Source: Candidatus Latescibacteria bacterium 4484_181 (GTDB taxonomy: Bacteria > Latescibacterota > MVCY01). Taken from it: a stretch of 14,407 nucleotides of DNA. A program made the position numbers and the translations under genes. Below, piece after piece: positions 1 through 7,157 of the stretch (its first letter is position 1; each line of letters starts with the position of its first letter). The stretch covers positions 1 through 14,407 of the forward strand of contig MVCY01000019.1 of assembly GCA_002049985.1 (NCBI GenBank), written 5' to 3'. The notes under the pieces are model-generated. The model searched no databases, was not told where the DNA came from, and was given only the letters and a program-made list of their open reading frames with translations.

Positions 1-5
1 TCTTG

Positions 6-24
6 CGCCTCATATTCCGAGGCG
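6..24. repeat. Small inverted repeat beside the terminator
   Basis: CGCCTC (6-11) and GAGGCG (19-24) form a perfect 6-bp stem with a 7-nt loop. It lies directly before the terminator hairpin at 27-51 on the plus strand. It may be a second stem of the same termination region. It has no T-tract of its own in either direction. Confidence 0.45.
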
Positions 25-26
25 TC

Positions 27-51
27 GGCTCAATCAAAAGAGCCTTTTTTT
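27..51 (+). terminator. Rho-independent terminator for a convergent gene left of the window
   Basis: GGCTC (27-31) pairs perfectly with GAGCC (40-44) around an 8-nt loop, followed by seven T residues (45-51). The T-tract is on the plus strand, so it ends a rightward transcript entering from the left. The stem overlaps the stop codon of the minus-strand glycosyltransferase. The T-tract read on the other strand supplies the Lys codons near that protein's C-terminus. Confidence 0.7.
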
Positions 52-978
52 CACCGAATACTCCCTCTGTCCCTGCCGGAGGTTGGAGATCAGTTCTCCC
101 AACAGTCCCATAGAGAAAAGTTGGACCCCTAACAGCATTAGCAAAATCCCTAGCCCAAGCAGGGGGTAGTGATTGAGTATACTCCCGAAACGGAGTCTGA
201 GATAAGCTAAATAACAGTTGATTACGAATCCAACAATGGTGACGGCCAAACCAAGGCTGCCAAATAGATGAAGAGGGCTTGAGATATAGCGAGTCAGCAT
301 AGTTACAGTCAACAGGTCGAAGAATCCGCTTAGGAACCGCTTTGCGCCGTATTTCGTCTTTCCGTAAAGCCTGGGATGATGCTTGACCTTCACCTCATCG
401 ATGCGGTAGCCCTGCCAGTAGGCCAACACCGGCAGATAGCGATGTAGTTCGCCGTACACCTGAATGTCCTGGGTTACCTCCCGTCGGTATGCTTTCAATC
501 CGCAGTTGAAGTCATGGATTTTTATTCCGGTCATCAGTGAGGTAACCTTGTTGAATATCTTTGATGGTATCCTTTTAGAGAGCGGATCTCGCCTATGGAA
601 CTTCCAGCCTGAAACCAGGTCATATCCCTGTTCTATGCGGGCAAGCAGTTTGGGGATCTCGCAGGGATCGTCCTGAAGGTCTGCATCCATGGTGACAATA
701 ACCCGGCCGCTTGCTTCTTTGAATCCCTGGGCTAAGGCCGCAGCTTTGCCGAAGTTCCGACGGAACTGAATGACCCGAACATTGCTGTCCCTGTAATGTA
801 GCTCTTCCAGCACTTCAAAGGAGCCGTCCGTGCTTCCATCATCCACAAAAATCACCTCGTATGGACAACCAAGTTCTGCCAGCACCGGCCCCAGCTTCTG
901 ATAGAGTCCATTGAGGTTATTCTTCTCGTTTAAGAGCGGAATTACAACCGAAAGGTACACAGATTTATCAGGGGACAA
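34..978 (-). CDS. Family 2 glycosyltransferase, GtrB/ArnC/DPM1-like, membrane anchored
   Basis: It probably moves a sugar from a nucleotide donor to a polyprenyl phosphate at the inner membrane, feeding cell-surface glycan synthesis. A GT-A domain fills the first ~220 residues: VVIPLLNE near the start, FVDDGSTDGS for donor binding, the DADLQDDP metal-binding motif and a conserved CGLKAY segment. Two hydrophobic helices follow, one after YISSPLHLFG and one ending in LLGELI, the usual tail of this subfamily. The open frame extends to a TTG at 1002. I place the start at the TTG at 978 because a strong GAGGAGGAGA ribosome site ends 2 nt upstream, giving 314 aa; the longer start gives 322. It is the last gene of the leftward block. 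Acceptor and sugar cannot be read from the sequence. Confidence 0.88.
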   Translation of the reverse strand: MSPDKSVYLSVVIPLLNEKNNLNGLYQKLGPVLAELGCPYEVIFVDDGSTDGSFEVLEELHYRDSNVRVIQFRRNFGKAAALAQGFKEASGRVIVTMDADLQDDPCEIPKLLARIEQGYDLVSGWKFHRRDPLSKRIPSKIFNKVTSLMTGIKIHDFNCGLKAYRREVTQDIQVYGELHRYLPVLAYWQGYRIDEVKVKHHPRLYGKTKYGAKRFLSGFFDLLTVTMLTRYISSPLHLFGSLGLAVTIVGFVINCYLAYLRLRFGSILNHYPLLGLGILLMLLGVQLFSMGLLGELISNLRQGQREYSVKKRLF

Positions 979-983
979 AATCT

Positions 984-989
984 CCTCCT
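984..989 (-). promoter_or_regulatory. Ribosome binding site deciding the glycosyltransferase start
   Basis: On the minus strand this reads AGGAGG inside GAGGAGGAGA, 5 nt before the TTG at 978-976. The upstream in-frame TTG at 1002 has only a T-rich leader before it, so the internal TTG is the better start. Confidence 0.6.
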
Positions 990-1087
990 CGCTGCTTAAC
1001 AAAGAGAGGAAAAGTATACAAAACAGGACTTACAGAGCAGATTACAATCTCGAAGAGGCTGGAACAGAAGATTAGAACGGGGAAAAG

Positions 1088-1556
1088 CTAAAGTGTAAAC
1101 TTCCCGAAATCCTCAGGGTTAATGCGGTTAAGCCGATCTCTCAATCTCTGGGCCTTCTTCTCCGGGTTATCCTCCTCTGATGAATCCTCGGTCTCCAGTA
1201 TCTCCTCAGCGACAAATATGGGAGCCTTTAGTTTCAACGCCATAATGATGGAGTCGGAAGGGCGGGCGTCTATCTTGAAAAAATGTTTGATCAATCAGAT
1301 CGGAGATAACCACCTTGGTTAATTTGACCTCCAAGGCGTCGAGGACGCTCTTGAACAGGTCATGGGTCAACGGTCTCCTGAAGTTAAACCCCGGTCTCCT
1401 GAAGTTAAACCCGCTCAGTTCAAAGGCGATAGCACTAGCCTCGGCTTGACCTATCCAGATGGGAAGGACACGGTCTCCTTGTGTTTCTTTCAATAGTACT
1501 ACTGGTGAGTTGCTCCTGTTGTCTATTGCCAGCCCCGAGACATCTACTTTCACCAT
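1088..1556 (-). pseudogene. Bifunctional nuclease family (DUF151) gene, disrupted
   Basis: Two frames together encode one DUF151 protein. The first part (ATG at 1556, ribosome site GGAGGTGG just upstream) has the family hallmarks SNSPVVLLKE, VLPIWIGQAEASAIA and RPLTHDL. The second part, in another frame, has KIDARPSDSI, KAPIFVAEEIL and a tail ending NPEDFGKFTL. The frame breaks at about 1272-1284. Relatives have roughly 12-22 residues (a beta-strand region) between the TFF/TFY and DARPSD motifs. Here these motifs abut, so a deletion that is not a multiple of three is likely. Upstream, a perfect 21-bp tandem duplication repeats seven residues (GFNFRRP twice). If the break is real the gene makes only a truncated product of 116 residues ending in unrelated sequence. 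It sits between rplI and the glycosyltransferase. An assembly or sequencing error is the main alternative. Confidence 0.8.
1371..1412. repeat. Perfect 21-bp tandem duplication inside the DUF151 gene
   Basis: Positions 1371-1391 and 1392-1412 are identical 21-mers, directly abutting. The duplication keeps frame and repeats GFNFRRP just before the conserved RPLTHDL motif. One copy matches the family's usual spacing, so the second is the insertion. Absence of any substitution between copies suggests it is recent, or an artefact. Confidence 0.95.
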
Positions 1557-1609
1557 AATGTCCACCTCCAAGACAGGGAACTTAATGCCCCTTATGTTCC
1601 TTTCCTGGG

Positions 1610-2056
1610 TCAGTGTTCCTTAACCACCCAGAGTTTGACCTTTGCCTCCACCTCGGGGTGGAGCTTGATTTTTACTGTATAGACCCCCAAAGCTTTTATA
1701 GGTTCATCTAAGATTATCTTTCGTCGGTCGATATCATAACCTTTCGCCTTGAGCAACTCGACAATGGTCTGCGATGTCACTGCTCCAAATACCCTGTCCT
1801 CTTCACCCACTGAGACAGCGGCAGTCAGAGATATCTTACCCAGTTCTCTGGCCAGATTTCGAGCCGCCCTTTTGTGCCGATCTTCCTGCATAATCTTCTG
1901 TCTCTTTTCTTCCTGGTAAATTGCCCAGTTGGATTTGGTGGCCTCTAAAGCTACACCTCTGGGTATGAGATAATTACGAGCATATCCATCGGCCACGCGG
2001 ACGGTTTCTCCCGCCTTTCCCAGCTTTTCGATATCCTTTTTTAATATTACCTCCAT
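1610..2056 (-). CDS. rplI: 50S ribosomal protein L9
   Basis: L9 binds 23S rRNA near the base of the L1 stalk and helps limit frameshifting. The 148 residues match the usual two-domain length. The N-terminal rRNA-binding domain carries MEVILKKDIEKLGKAGE and the signature region GYARNYLIPRGVALEAT. A long charged connecting helix (about 50-75) leads to the C-terminal domain ending KVKLWVVKEH. The ATG at 2056 follows an AAAGGAG site about 10 nt upstream. It is third in the rpsF-rpsR-rplI order, separated from rpsR by 127 nt, a larger gap than elsewhere in the cluster. Nothing in the sequence looks damaged, unlike the next gene downstream. Confidence 0.97.
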   Translation of the reverse strand: MEVILKKDIEKLGKAGETVRVADGYARNYLIPRGVALEATKSNWAIYQEEKRQKIMQEDRHKRAARNLARELGKISLTAAVSVGEEDRVFGAVTSQTIVELLKAKGYDIDRRKIILDEPIKALGVYTVKIKLHPEVEAKVKLWVVKEH

Positions 2057-2113
2057 TATTTTCGTTTCTCCTTTGATTAAAACCTTTGTTAGGAGGCACC
2101 CCTGTGCAGAAAA

Positions 2114-2150
2114 AATGGGAAAGCCTACTTCGAGTCCTCATAACCCCATT
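2114..2150 (-). terminator. Weak hairpin with T-run between rpsR and rplI
   Basis: Read on the minus strand, AATGGG (from 2150) pairs with CCCATT (ending 2114) around a 25-nt loop and is followed directly by further T residues (TTTTC). The stem is only 6 bp and the loop is large, so this could be partial termination or attenuation ahead of rplI, or chance. It is the only structure I see in the 127-nt rpsR-rplI gap. Confidence 0.25.
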
Positions 2151-2183
2151 AAGTCCGAAACAGCTTCTATTTTGGGAGGGTAG

Positions 2184-2402
2184 TTATCTGAATACCTCGG
2201 CTCTGTAGGGAAGCAGAGCTAAGAAGCGAGCCCTTTTGATCGCCTGTTTCAATTTCCGTTGATGTCGGGCGCAAACACCCGAGACCCTGCGGGGGACAAT
2301 TTTGCCCCTTTCTGTAATAAATCGCCTTAGTTTCTTGTCGTTCTTATAGTCAAAATCTTCATCGTTATGTCTGCAAAACCAACAAAATTTCGTCCTTTCC
2401 AT
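2184..2402 (-). CDS. rpsR: 30S ribosomal protein S18
   Basis: S18 pairs with S6 on the platform of the small subunit. The 72 residues are the expected size and show the S18 core: DYKNDKKLRRFITERGKI, then RRVSGVCARHQRKLKQAIKR and RFLALLPY. C7, C10, C44 and H47 form a potential zinc site, so this is the zinc-ribbon form of S18. The ATG shares one base with the rpsF stop (TAATG), and its GAGGAGAG ribosome site lies within the rpsF 3' end, so the two are probably translationally coupled. There is no ssb gene between rpsF and rpsR, although many bacteria have one there. Confidence 0.97.
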   Translation of the reverse strand: MERTKFCWFCRHNDEDFDYKNDKKLRRFITERGKIVPRRVSGVCARHQRKLKQAIKRARFLALLPYRAEVFR

Positions 2403-2743
2403 TATCTCTCCTCACTGGTCTCTGGACTTTCTTCTCTGTTCTGCTCTTCAGAATGTTTCTTGGGGGCAGCCACTATCAGGTAGCGAAGGATTGCTTCATC
2501 CAGCCGCAGCGAACTTTCCAAGCTTGGCAAAAGAGGGGGATCGGCCCAGAATTGGATGAAGCTGTAATAGCCGTGTTCCCTCTTCTTGATCGGGTATGCG
2601 AATCGTCTGGTGCCAAGGCTGCCTGTCTTCTCAACTTTTCCCCCATTGTTGCCAATGAAGTCCTCGATCTTTTTCACCTCTGCCTTAATCGACTCCTCTC
2701 CAATCTGATCGTCCACAATGAAAGTAACCTCATAGAATCTCAT
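2402..2743 (-). CDS. rpsF: 30S ribosomal protein S6
   Basis: S6 forms a dimer with S18 in the platform of the 30S subunit. The sequence begins MRFYEVTFIVDD, has the central RRFAYPIKKREHGYYSFIQF segment and reaches LRLDEAILRYLIV, the conserved end of the ferredoxin-like fold. An acidic tail rich in Glu and Ser follows, a usual feature. The frame opens at a GTG at 2752, but the ATG at 2743 gives the family's typical N-terminus and lies 9 nt after AAAGGT, so I prefer it (113 aa). The gene begins 30 nt after the hppA stop codon and overlaps rpsR by one base. Confidence 0.95.
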   Translation of the reverse strand: MRFYEVTFIVDDQIGEESIKAEVKKIEDFIGNNGGKVEKTGSLGTRRFAYPIKKREHGYYSFIQFWADPPLLPSLESSLRLDEAILRYLIVAAPKKHSEEQNREESPETSEER

Positions 2744-2773
2744 TCTTTGCACACCTTTCTTCTGCGTTAAGTA

Positions 2774-4828
2774 TTAGGGATGGATCATGCTGGACAACTT
2801 CACTATCACTGGGGCTGTTACTAGGGATACCACTGACATAAGCTTAATCAGGATGTTCATTGAGGGGCCTGAGGTATCTTTGAAGGGGTCGCCCACGGTA
2901 TCGCCCACAACAGATGCTTTGTGGGAGTCGGAGCCTTTCCCTCCGAGGTTTCCTTGTTCTATGTATTTCTTGGCGTTATCCCAGGCGCCTCCTCCGTTAG
3001 CCATCATCAGTCCCAGCAGTACCCCCGTGACAGTAGCTCCAGCCAGCAGGCCTCCCAGCGCTTTGGGCCCCAGAAAGATGCCCACCACAACGGGAGCAAT
3101 CACTGCGCTCAATCCGGGCAAAACCATCTCCCTTAGGGCAGCGGTGGAACAGATATCTACACAGCGGGCCGGATCAGGTTTGCCTTTGCCTTCCATTATT
3201 CCCGGGATTTCTCGAAATTGACGGCGAATTTCGTTGACCATCTTGAAGGCAGTCCTGCCCACAGCGTCCATTGTCTGAGAGGCCATAAAGAAAGGCAGGA
3301 GTCCTCCTATGAAGATGCCGGCCACTACCACTGGGTCGGTGAGGGTCATATTGAAGCTCTCTGTTCCCTGGATATGAGCAACAGTCTTGCCATAAGCTGA
3401 AAACAGGGCTAGGGCGGTTAGAGCCGCCGAGCCGATAGCAAACCCTTTCCCCATAGCAGCGGTAGTATTACCAAGAGCGTCCAATCGGTCGGTGATTTTT
3501 CTGGTGGCAGCCCCCAGCCCTGACATCTCTGTTATACCTCCGGCATTGTCAGCAATAGGACCGTAGGCATCAACTGACATAGTCATGCCCACTGTGCCCA
3601 GCATCCCCACTGCAGCAATGCCAATGCCGTACAACCCAGATACAGTGTAGGCAACGAGGACGCCCGCGGTGATGGCTATCATCGGCAAAGCGGTACTTTG
3701 CATGCCTACAGATAATCCGGTGATTATATTAGTAGCCGCGCCTGTCTGGGAAGCTACGGCGATCTTCTTTATGGGTTTTCCTGAGGTATAGTACTCGGCA
3801 AAAGCGCCTATCAAAATGCCGTCTATGATACCGGCCAAAAGGGCCCAAAAGGCACCCATCCTGCCTGACATATGAAGGCCCTCTAAATAGTCCGTTCCCA
3901 TATTAGCAGTTTGGGCCTTTACGACAAAATAAGAGAAAAGCAGGAAGAGGCCGACTGCCACATAGGTACCATAGCGTAAGGCACTTTGAGGATTCAATCC
4001 TCTAAACAGTCTTATACCGAGGACACTGAGAACTGAGGCCAGTAGTCCTCCAGAGACTATGAGCAAAGGAAGGGCCATCCATTGCATCTTAAATTGGCCC
4101 ATGGTAAAGCCGATGGCAACAGTGGCCACCACAGAGCCGACATACGATTCAAACAGGTCAGCCCCCATACCGGCGATGTCGCCCACATTATCGCCCACAT
4201 TGTCGGCGATCACACCGGGATTTCTGGGGTCATCCTCGGGAATACCTGCCTCCACTTTGCCCACCAGATCAGCACCTATGTCCGCAGATTTAGTGTAGAT
4301 ACCGCCGCCGACACGGGCAAACAGTGCGACAGACGAAGCGCCCATAGCAAATCCATTGATTATGACCGGATCTTTGTGGACAAAGAGCAGGTATACAATT
4401 CCCAAACCTAAAAGCCCCAGGCTGGCTACCGAAAGCCCCATCACTGAGCCCCCGAAGAAGGCCACCGTTAATGCTTTCTCTATACCACACTTATCTGCTG
4501 CCTGGGCGGTTCTAACATTGGCCATTGTAGCTGAACTCATACCGAGGAAACCCGCCAACATAGAACAAGCGGCCCCGACCAGAAATGCAAACGCAGAAAG
4601 ATGCGGTTCAACAAACAGAAGCAACAAAAGAAATACTACGGCCACAAAGATCAGGATGGTAGAGTACTCCCTCCTCAGAAATACCATTGCCCCCTGATGA
4701 ATAGAAGTGGCCAGCTCTCGCATCTTCTCAGAGCCTGTCGGCTGTCTCTTGACGTAGAGATAGATTATGCTGACAACCAGCAGTCCAATAAGTCCAAAAA
4801 TCGGGGCCAGATTTACGATACCCTGCAT
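2774..4828 (-). CDS. hppA: Membrane-bound ion-pumping pyrophosphatase, predicted K+-dependent and Na+-type
   Basis: This integral inner-membrane enzyme hydrolyses pyrophosphate and exports Na+ or H+. The 684 residues fit the family, with about 16 hydrophobic helices. Active-site motifs are intact: DIGADLVGKVE (near 183-193), DNVGDNVGD (near 209-217) and the C-terminal DTVGDPFKDTSGPS. GNTTAAMGKG (near 453) has Ala where K+-independent enzymes have Lys, predicting K+ dependence. In GADLFESYVGS the Glu (near 227) is at the position I recall for Na+-pumping enzymes, one helix turn before the Glu of plant-type H+ pumps. Some H+ pumps share it, so ion choice is inference. The frame runs up to a GTG at 4834, but that codon lies in the ribosome site, so I start at the ATG at 4828. 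It sits between pth and rpsF, among translation and biosynthetic genes that release PPi. Confidence 0.96.
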   Translation of the reverse strand: MQGIVNLAPIFGLIGLLVVSIIYLYVKRQPTGSEKMRELATSIHQGAMVFLRREYSTILIFVAVVFLLLLLFVEPHLSAFAFLVGAACSMLAGFLGMSSATMANVRTAQAADKCGIEKALTVAFFGGSVMGLSVASLGLLGLGIVYLLFVHKDPVIINGFAMGASSVALFARVGGGIYTKSADIGADLVGKVEAGIPEDDPRNPGVIADNVGDNVGDIAGMGADLFESYVGSVVATVAIGFTMGQFKMQWMALPLLIVSGGLLASVLSVLGIRLFRGLNPQSALRYGTYVAVGLFLLFSYFVVKAQTANMGTDYLEGLHMSGRMGAFWALLAGIIDGILIGAFAEYYTSGKPIKKIAVASQTGAATNIITGLSVGMQSTALPMIAITAGVLVAYTVSGLYGIGIAAVGMLGTVGMTMSVDAYGPIADNAGGITEMSGLGAATRKITDRLDALGNTTAAMGKGFAIGSAALTALALFSAYGKTVAHIQGTESFNMTLTDPVVVAGIFIGGLLPFFMASQTMDAVGRTAFKMVNEIRRQFREIPGIMEGKGKPDPARCVDICSTAALREMVLPGLSAVIAPVVVGIFLGPKALGGLLAGATVTGVLLGLMMANGGGAWDNAKKYIEQGNLGGKGSDSHKASVVGDTVGDPFKDTSGPSMNILIKLMSVVSLVTAPVIVKLSSMIHP

Positions 4829-4833
4829 CACCA

Positions 4834-4839
4834 CCTCCT
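4834..4839 (-). promoter_or_regulatory. Ribosome binding site deciding the hppA start
   Basis: On the minus strand AGGAGG is followed by 5 nt and then ATG (4828-4826). The two in-frame GTG codons at 4834 and 4831 overlap or abut this site and cannot use it, so the ATG is favoured. Confidence 0.75.
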
Positions 4840-4852
4840 ATGTTTAAGGAAT

Positions 4853-5413
4853 TTATGATTGATTTAAGAAATTCGCAGCCTGCTGTGCCCCTGAACAGAC
4901 AAAAAGCTTTACCCCCTGTATTGTGCGTAAGATCATATTTTGCACCACTGGAAGCTCCTCTTCCTTGAATTCCCCTAACACAAATTCCACCAGGTCTTTC
5001 CCCTCAGGGCACGGGCCGGTGCCTAATCGCAGTCGAGGGAACTGCTGAGAACAGAGACTCCATATCAGGGAAGCCAGGCCCTTGTGTCCGCCATCTGAGC
5101 CTCTCAATCGCAAGCGAGTCTTCCCCAAGGGCAAATTCACATCATCTAATATCACCAGGAGCTCTTCGGTCGAGATTGCAAGCTGTTGTTTCAGACTTGT
5201 GGCGGCCAGACCGCTTCTGTTGATGAAGGTCATCGGCTTGACCAACACCACCGGTACCTCGTCAATCCTCGCTGGGGCGAACAGATAAAGATCCGCTTCT
5301 TGCCATTCTGCCTCCAACTGAGCCGCCAGGTGCTCTACCACTGTGAATCCCAGATTGTGTCGTGTCCGGCGATAGGGTTCACCAGGGTTTCCCAAGCCCA
5401 GTATGGCATACAA
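4853..5413 (-). CDS. pth: Peptidyl-tRNA hydrolase
   Basis: Pth frees tRNAs stuck to nascent peptides by cleaving peptidyl-tRNA. The 186 residues are full length. Key positions are present: GLGNPG with N9, RHNLGF with the catalytic H19, KPMTFINRSG with N65, ILDDVNLPLG with D90 for the base/His pair and GSDGGHKGLASL. The start is a TTG at 5413. The AGGAGG site lies about 11 nt upstream, within the last codons of rplY, and the glycine-rich loop begins three or four residues in, as usual for the family. The rplY-pth gap is 6 nt, so coupled expression is likely. The prs-rplY-pth order is common in bacteria. Confidence 0.95.
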   Translation of the reverse strand: MYAILGLGNPGEPYRRTRHNLGFTVVEHLAAQLEAEWQEADLYLFAPARIDEVPVVLVKPMTFINRSGLAATSLKQQLAISTEELLVILDDVNLPLGKTRLRLRGSDGGHKGLASLIWSLCSQQFPRLRLGTGPCPEGKDLVEFVLGEFKEEELPVVQNMILRTIQGVKLFVCSGAQQAANFLNQS

Positions 5414-5419
5414 ACCGGG

Positions 5420-6082
5420 TTATCCCTCCTGTTCGGGTTCTTTATCCTTTTCCTCTCCCTTCTCCCCTTCTCTAACTTCTTCAATCTCCTCCTCAACCTT
5501 CTCGGCTGCTTCTTTGGTCACAACTGGTGGCAGGACTGTTACAACTGGAGAAGTCGACTCAGTAAGTACGCGTGCCTTCTTAACCTCCAAGTCTCCCACA
5601 TGGACAGATTCACCGATGCCAAGCCCCGAGACATCTACTTCGATTTTTTCCGGTATATCCGAGGGAAGACACTCGATTCTTAAGGTGTGGAGGATGTGTT
5701 CGAGGATGCCCCCTGCCTTTGTGCCTCTGGCGGTACCTTCAATAATTATGGGAACCTCCACGGTCACCTTGGTTCTCATAGAGACATGCTGTAGGTCCAC
5801 ATGGAGATACTCCTGTGTAACAGGATGGAGCTGAACTTTTCGGATTATTACCTTTTTTTGCCTCTGCTTTTTGCCGTTTCCATCAAAAAGAAGGGAGATT
5901 ACACTGGTCTCTCCAGCGGTGTGCACCACCTTTTTCAGTTCACTTGCCTCCACAGAGAGGGCAACAGGTTTCTCCCCAGGGCCGTACAAAACTCCTGGGA
6001 TTCTGCCCGACCGTCTCAGTTTCTTGGCGTATTGCTTTCCTTTCTGTTCTCTTCGTTGAGCGTGTAGGATAATCTCTGACAT
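5420..6082 (-). CDS. rplY: 50S ribosomal protein L25, long CTC/TL5 form
   Basis: It binds 5S rRNA. The 220 residues correspond to the long two-domain version. The N-terminal L25 domain covers about residues 1-90 (RRSGRIPGVLYGPGEKP, then VQLHPVTQEYLHVDLQHV). A C-terminal TL5 beta-domain reaches about residue 190 (IEGTARGTKAGGILEH, IEVDVSGLGIGESVHVGDL). The protein ends in a roughly 30-residue tail of mostly Glu and Lys, typical of this form. The ATG at 6082 follows an AGGGAG site. It lies 41 nt after prs and 6 nt before pth, a widespread arrangement linking PRPP synthesis and translation genes. Confidence 0.95.
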   Translation of the reverse strand: MSEIILHAQRREQKGKQYAKKLRRSGRIPGVLYGPGEKPVALSVEASELKKVVHTAGETSVISLLFDGNGKKQRQKKVIIRKVQLHPVTQEYLHVDLQHVSMRTKVTVEVPIIIEGTARGTKAGGILEHILHTLRIECLPSDIPEKIEVDVSGLGIGESVHVGDLEVKKARVLTESTSPVVTVLPPVVTKEAAEKVEEEIEEVREGEKGEEKDKEPEQEG

Positions 6083-6123
6083 CGTAGCTCCCTGTCATTG
6101 TGTGAAAAATACCTGCCAGTTAT

Positions 6124-7044
6124 TTAACTGAACAGAAAACTGACTGACTTTTCTAAGTGGATTCTTCTTATGGCCTCAGCGAATAGAGAAGCAGCAGAGA
6201 TAATAGTGAGCTTGTCATTGTCGGTTTTCTGAACGGGCATAGTGTTCAAAACGGCCACTTTTTCTATGGGAGAGCGGTTGAGCTGTTCCACGGCCCCCGC
6301 AGTGAGGACAGGATGGGTACAGGCAGCGTAGATCTGCTCAGCGCCATTTCGTTTCAGCGCCACGGCGGCTTCCACCAGGGTGCCCCCAGTGCTAACGATA
6401 TCATCCCTTATCAGTACGTTTTTGCCTTCTACCTCCCCGATAATGGTTTCTACAGCGGCCACATCCGGTTTAGGTCTCCTCTTATCCACCAAGGCCAGTC
6501 CCGCGCCCATTTTTTTGGCAAAGGCCCGGGCCATCTTGATGCTGCCCACATCAGGGGAGACAATCACCAGGTCAGACAGATTTAGCTTCTTAAAAAAGTC
6601 GACGAATATGGGGGAGGAGTAGAGATGATCAAGCGGGATGTCAAAAAAACCCTGAATTTGGGCAGCATGCAGGTCCATTGTGAGCACCCTGTCCGCCCCC
6701 GCCGCAGTAATCAGGTTGGCAACCAATTTGGCGGAAATAGGGACTCGAGGCTGATCTTTTCTGTCCTGTCGGGCGTAACCGAAATAGGGGATAACAGCCG
6801 TTACTCTTCTGGCTGAGGCACGCTTGGCGGCATCGATCATAAGCAGCAGCTCCAGCAGATTGTCCGCCGGGGCGTGGGTGGATTGAACGATGAATACGTC
6901 GATGCCTCGAACACTTTCGTTGATCCTTACCGAGATCTCACCGTCTCTGAACCTGTCTACGTCAGCCGAAGCCAGCCTCACATTCAGATGCTGGGCAATC
7001 TCTTCGGCTAAAAGCCGATTGGAGTTACCAGAGAAAAGTTTCAC
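6124..7044 (-). CDS. prs: Ribose-phosphate pyrophosphokinase (PRPP synthase)
   Basis: Prs makes PRPP from ribose 5-phosphate and ATP for nucleotide, His, Trp and NAD synthesis. The 306 residues are close to the usual 310-320. Visible motifs are MKLFSGNSN, DRFRDGEISVRINESVRG, the ATP-binding PYFGYARQDRKDQPRVPISAK, MDLHAAQIQGFFDIPLDHL, VSPDVGSIKMARAFAK and the PRPP loop DDIVSTGGT. The loop reads R-DD-IVST where many class I enzymes read V-DD-IIDT, a tolerated variation as far as I know. The GTG start at 7044 follows AAGGAG by 9 nt. The 3' end of tRNA-Gln lies 23 nt upstream on the same strand, so both probably share a transcript. Confidence 0.96.
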   Translation of the reverse strand: MKLFSGNSNRLLAEEIAQHLNVRLASADVDRFRDGEISVRINESVRGIDVFIVQSTHAPADNLLELLLMIDAAKRASARRVTAVIPYFGYARQDRKDQPRVPISAKLVANLITAAGADRVLTMDLHAAQIQGFFDIPLDHLYSSPIFVDFFKKLNLSDLVIVSPDVGSIKMARAFAKKMGAGLALVDKRRPKPDVAAVETIIGEVEGKNVLIRDDIVSTGGTLVEAAVALKRNGAEQIYAACTHPVLTAGAVEQLNRSPIEKVAVLNTMPVQKTDNDKLTIISAASLFAEAIRRIHLEKSVSFLFS

Positions 7045-7067
7045 TTCTGACTGCTCCTTTTTGAAAA

Positions 7068-7141
7068 TGGCTACCGGGTGAGGACTCGAACCTCAATTCA
7101 CGGCTCCAAAGGCCGTTGTCCTACCATTGGACGACCCGGTA
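7068..7141 (-). tRNA. tRNA-Gln, anticodon UUG, CCA encoded
   Basis: The minus strand folds as a standard cloverleaf of 74 nt including CCA. The acceptor stem is TACCGGG with CCCGGTA. The D-arm is GTCC-AATGGTA-GGAC. The anticodon arm is ACGGC-CTTTGGA-GCCGT with anticodon TTG at 7109-7107. The variable loop is GAAT and the T-arm is TGAGG-TTCGAGT-CCTCA. The discriminator G is followed by genomically encoded CCA at 7070-7068. It lies 16 nt after the ispE stop and 23 nt before the prs start, all on one strand, so it is probably cut from a longer transcript. Confidence 0.95.
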
Positions 7142-7157
7142 CTGTTCACTAAAGAAC

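Noticed and set aside
1088..1294. Second half of the DUF151 gene as an independent 68-aa protein starting at TTG
   Set aside because: It begins in the middle of the conserved fold and continues the same family after the frame break, so it is the broken 3' part of one gene.
4059..4697. Overlapping plus-strand open frames opposite hppA
   Set aside because: They are antisense shadows of a highly conserved membrane protein gene, low in coding character and without ribosome sites.
5186..5834. Plus-strand open frames of 143-165 codons opposite pth and rplY
   Set aside because: Both minus-strand genes are complete with all family motifs; the opposite frames have no recognisable domain and arise from the codon bias of the real genes.
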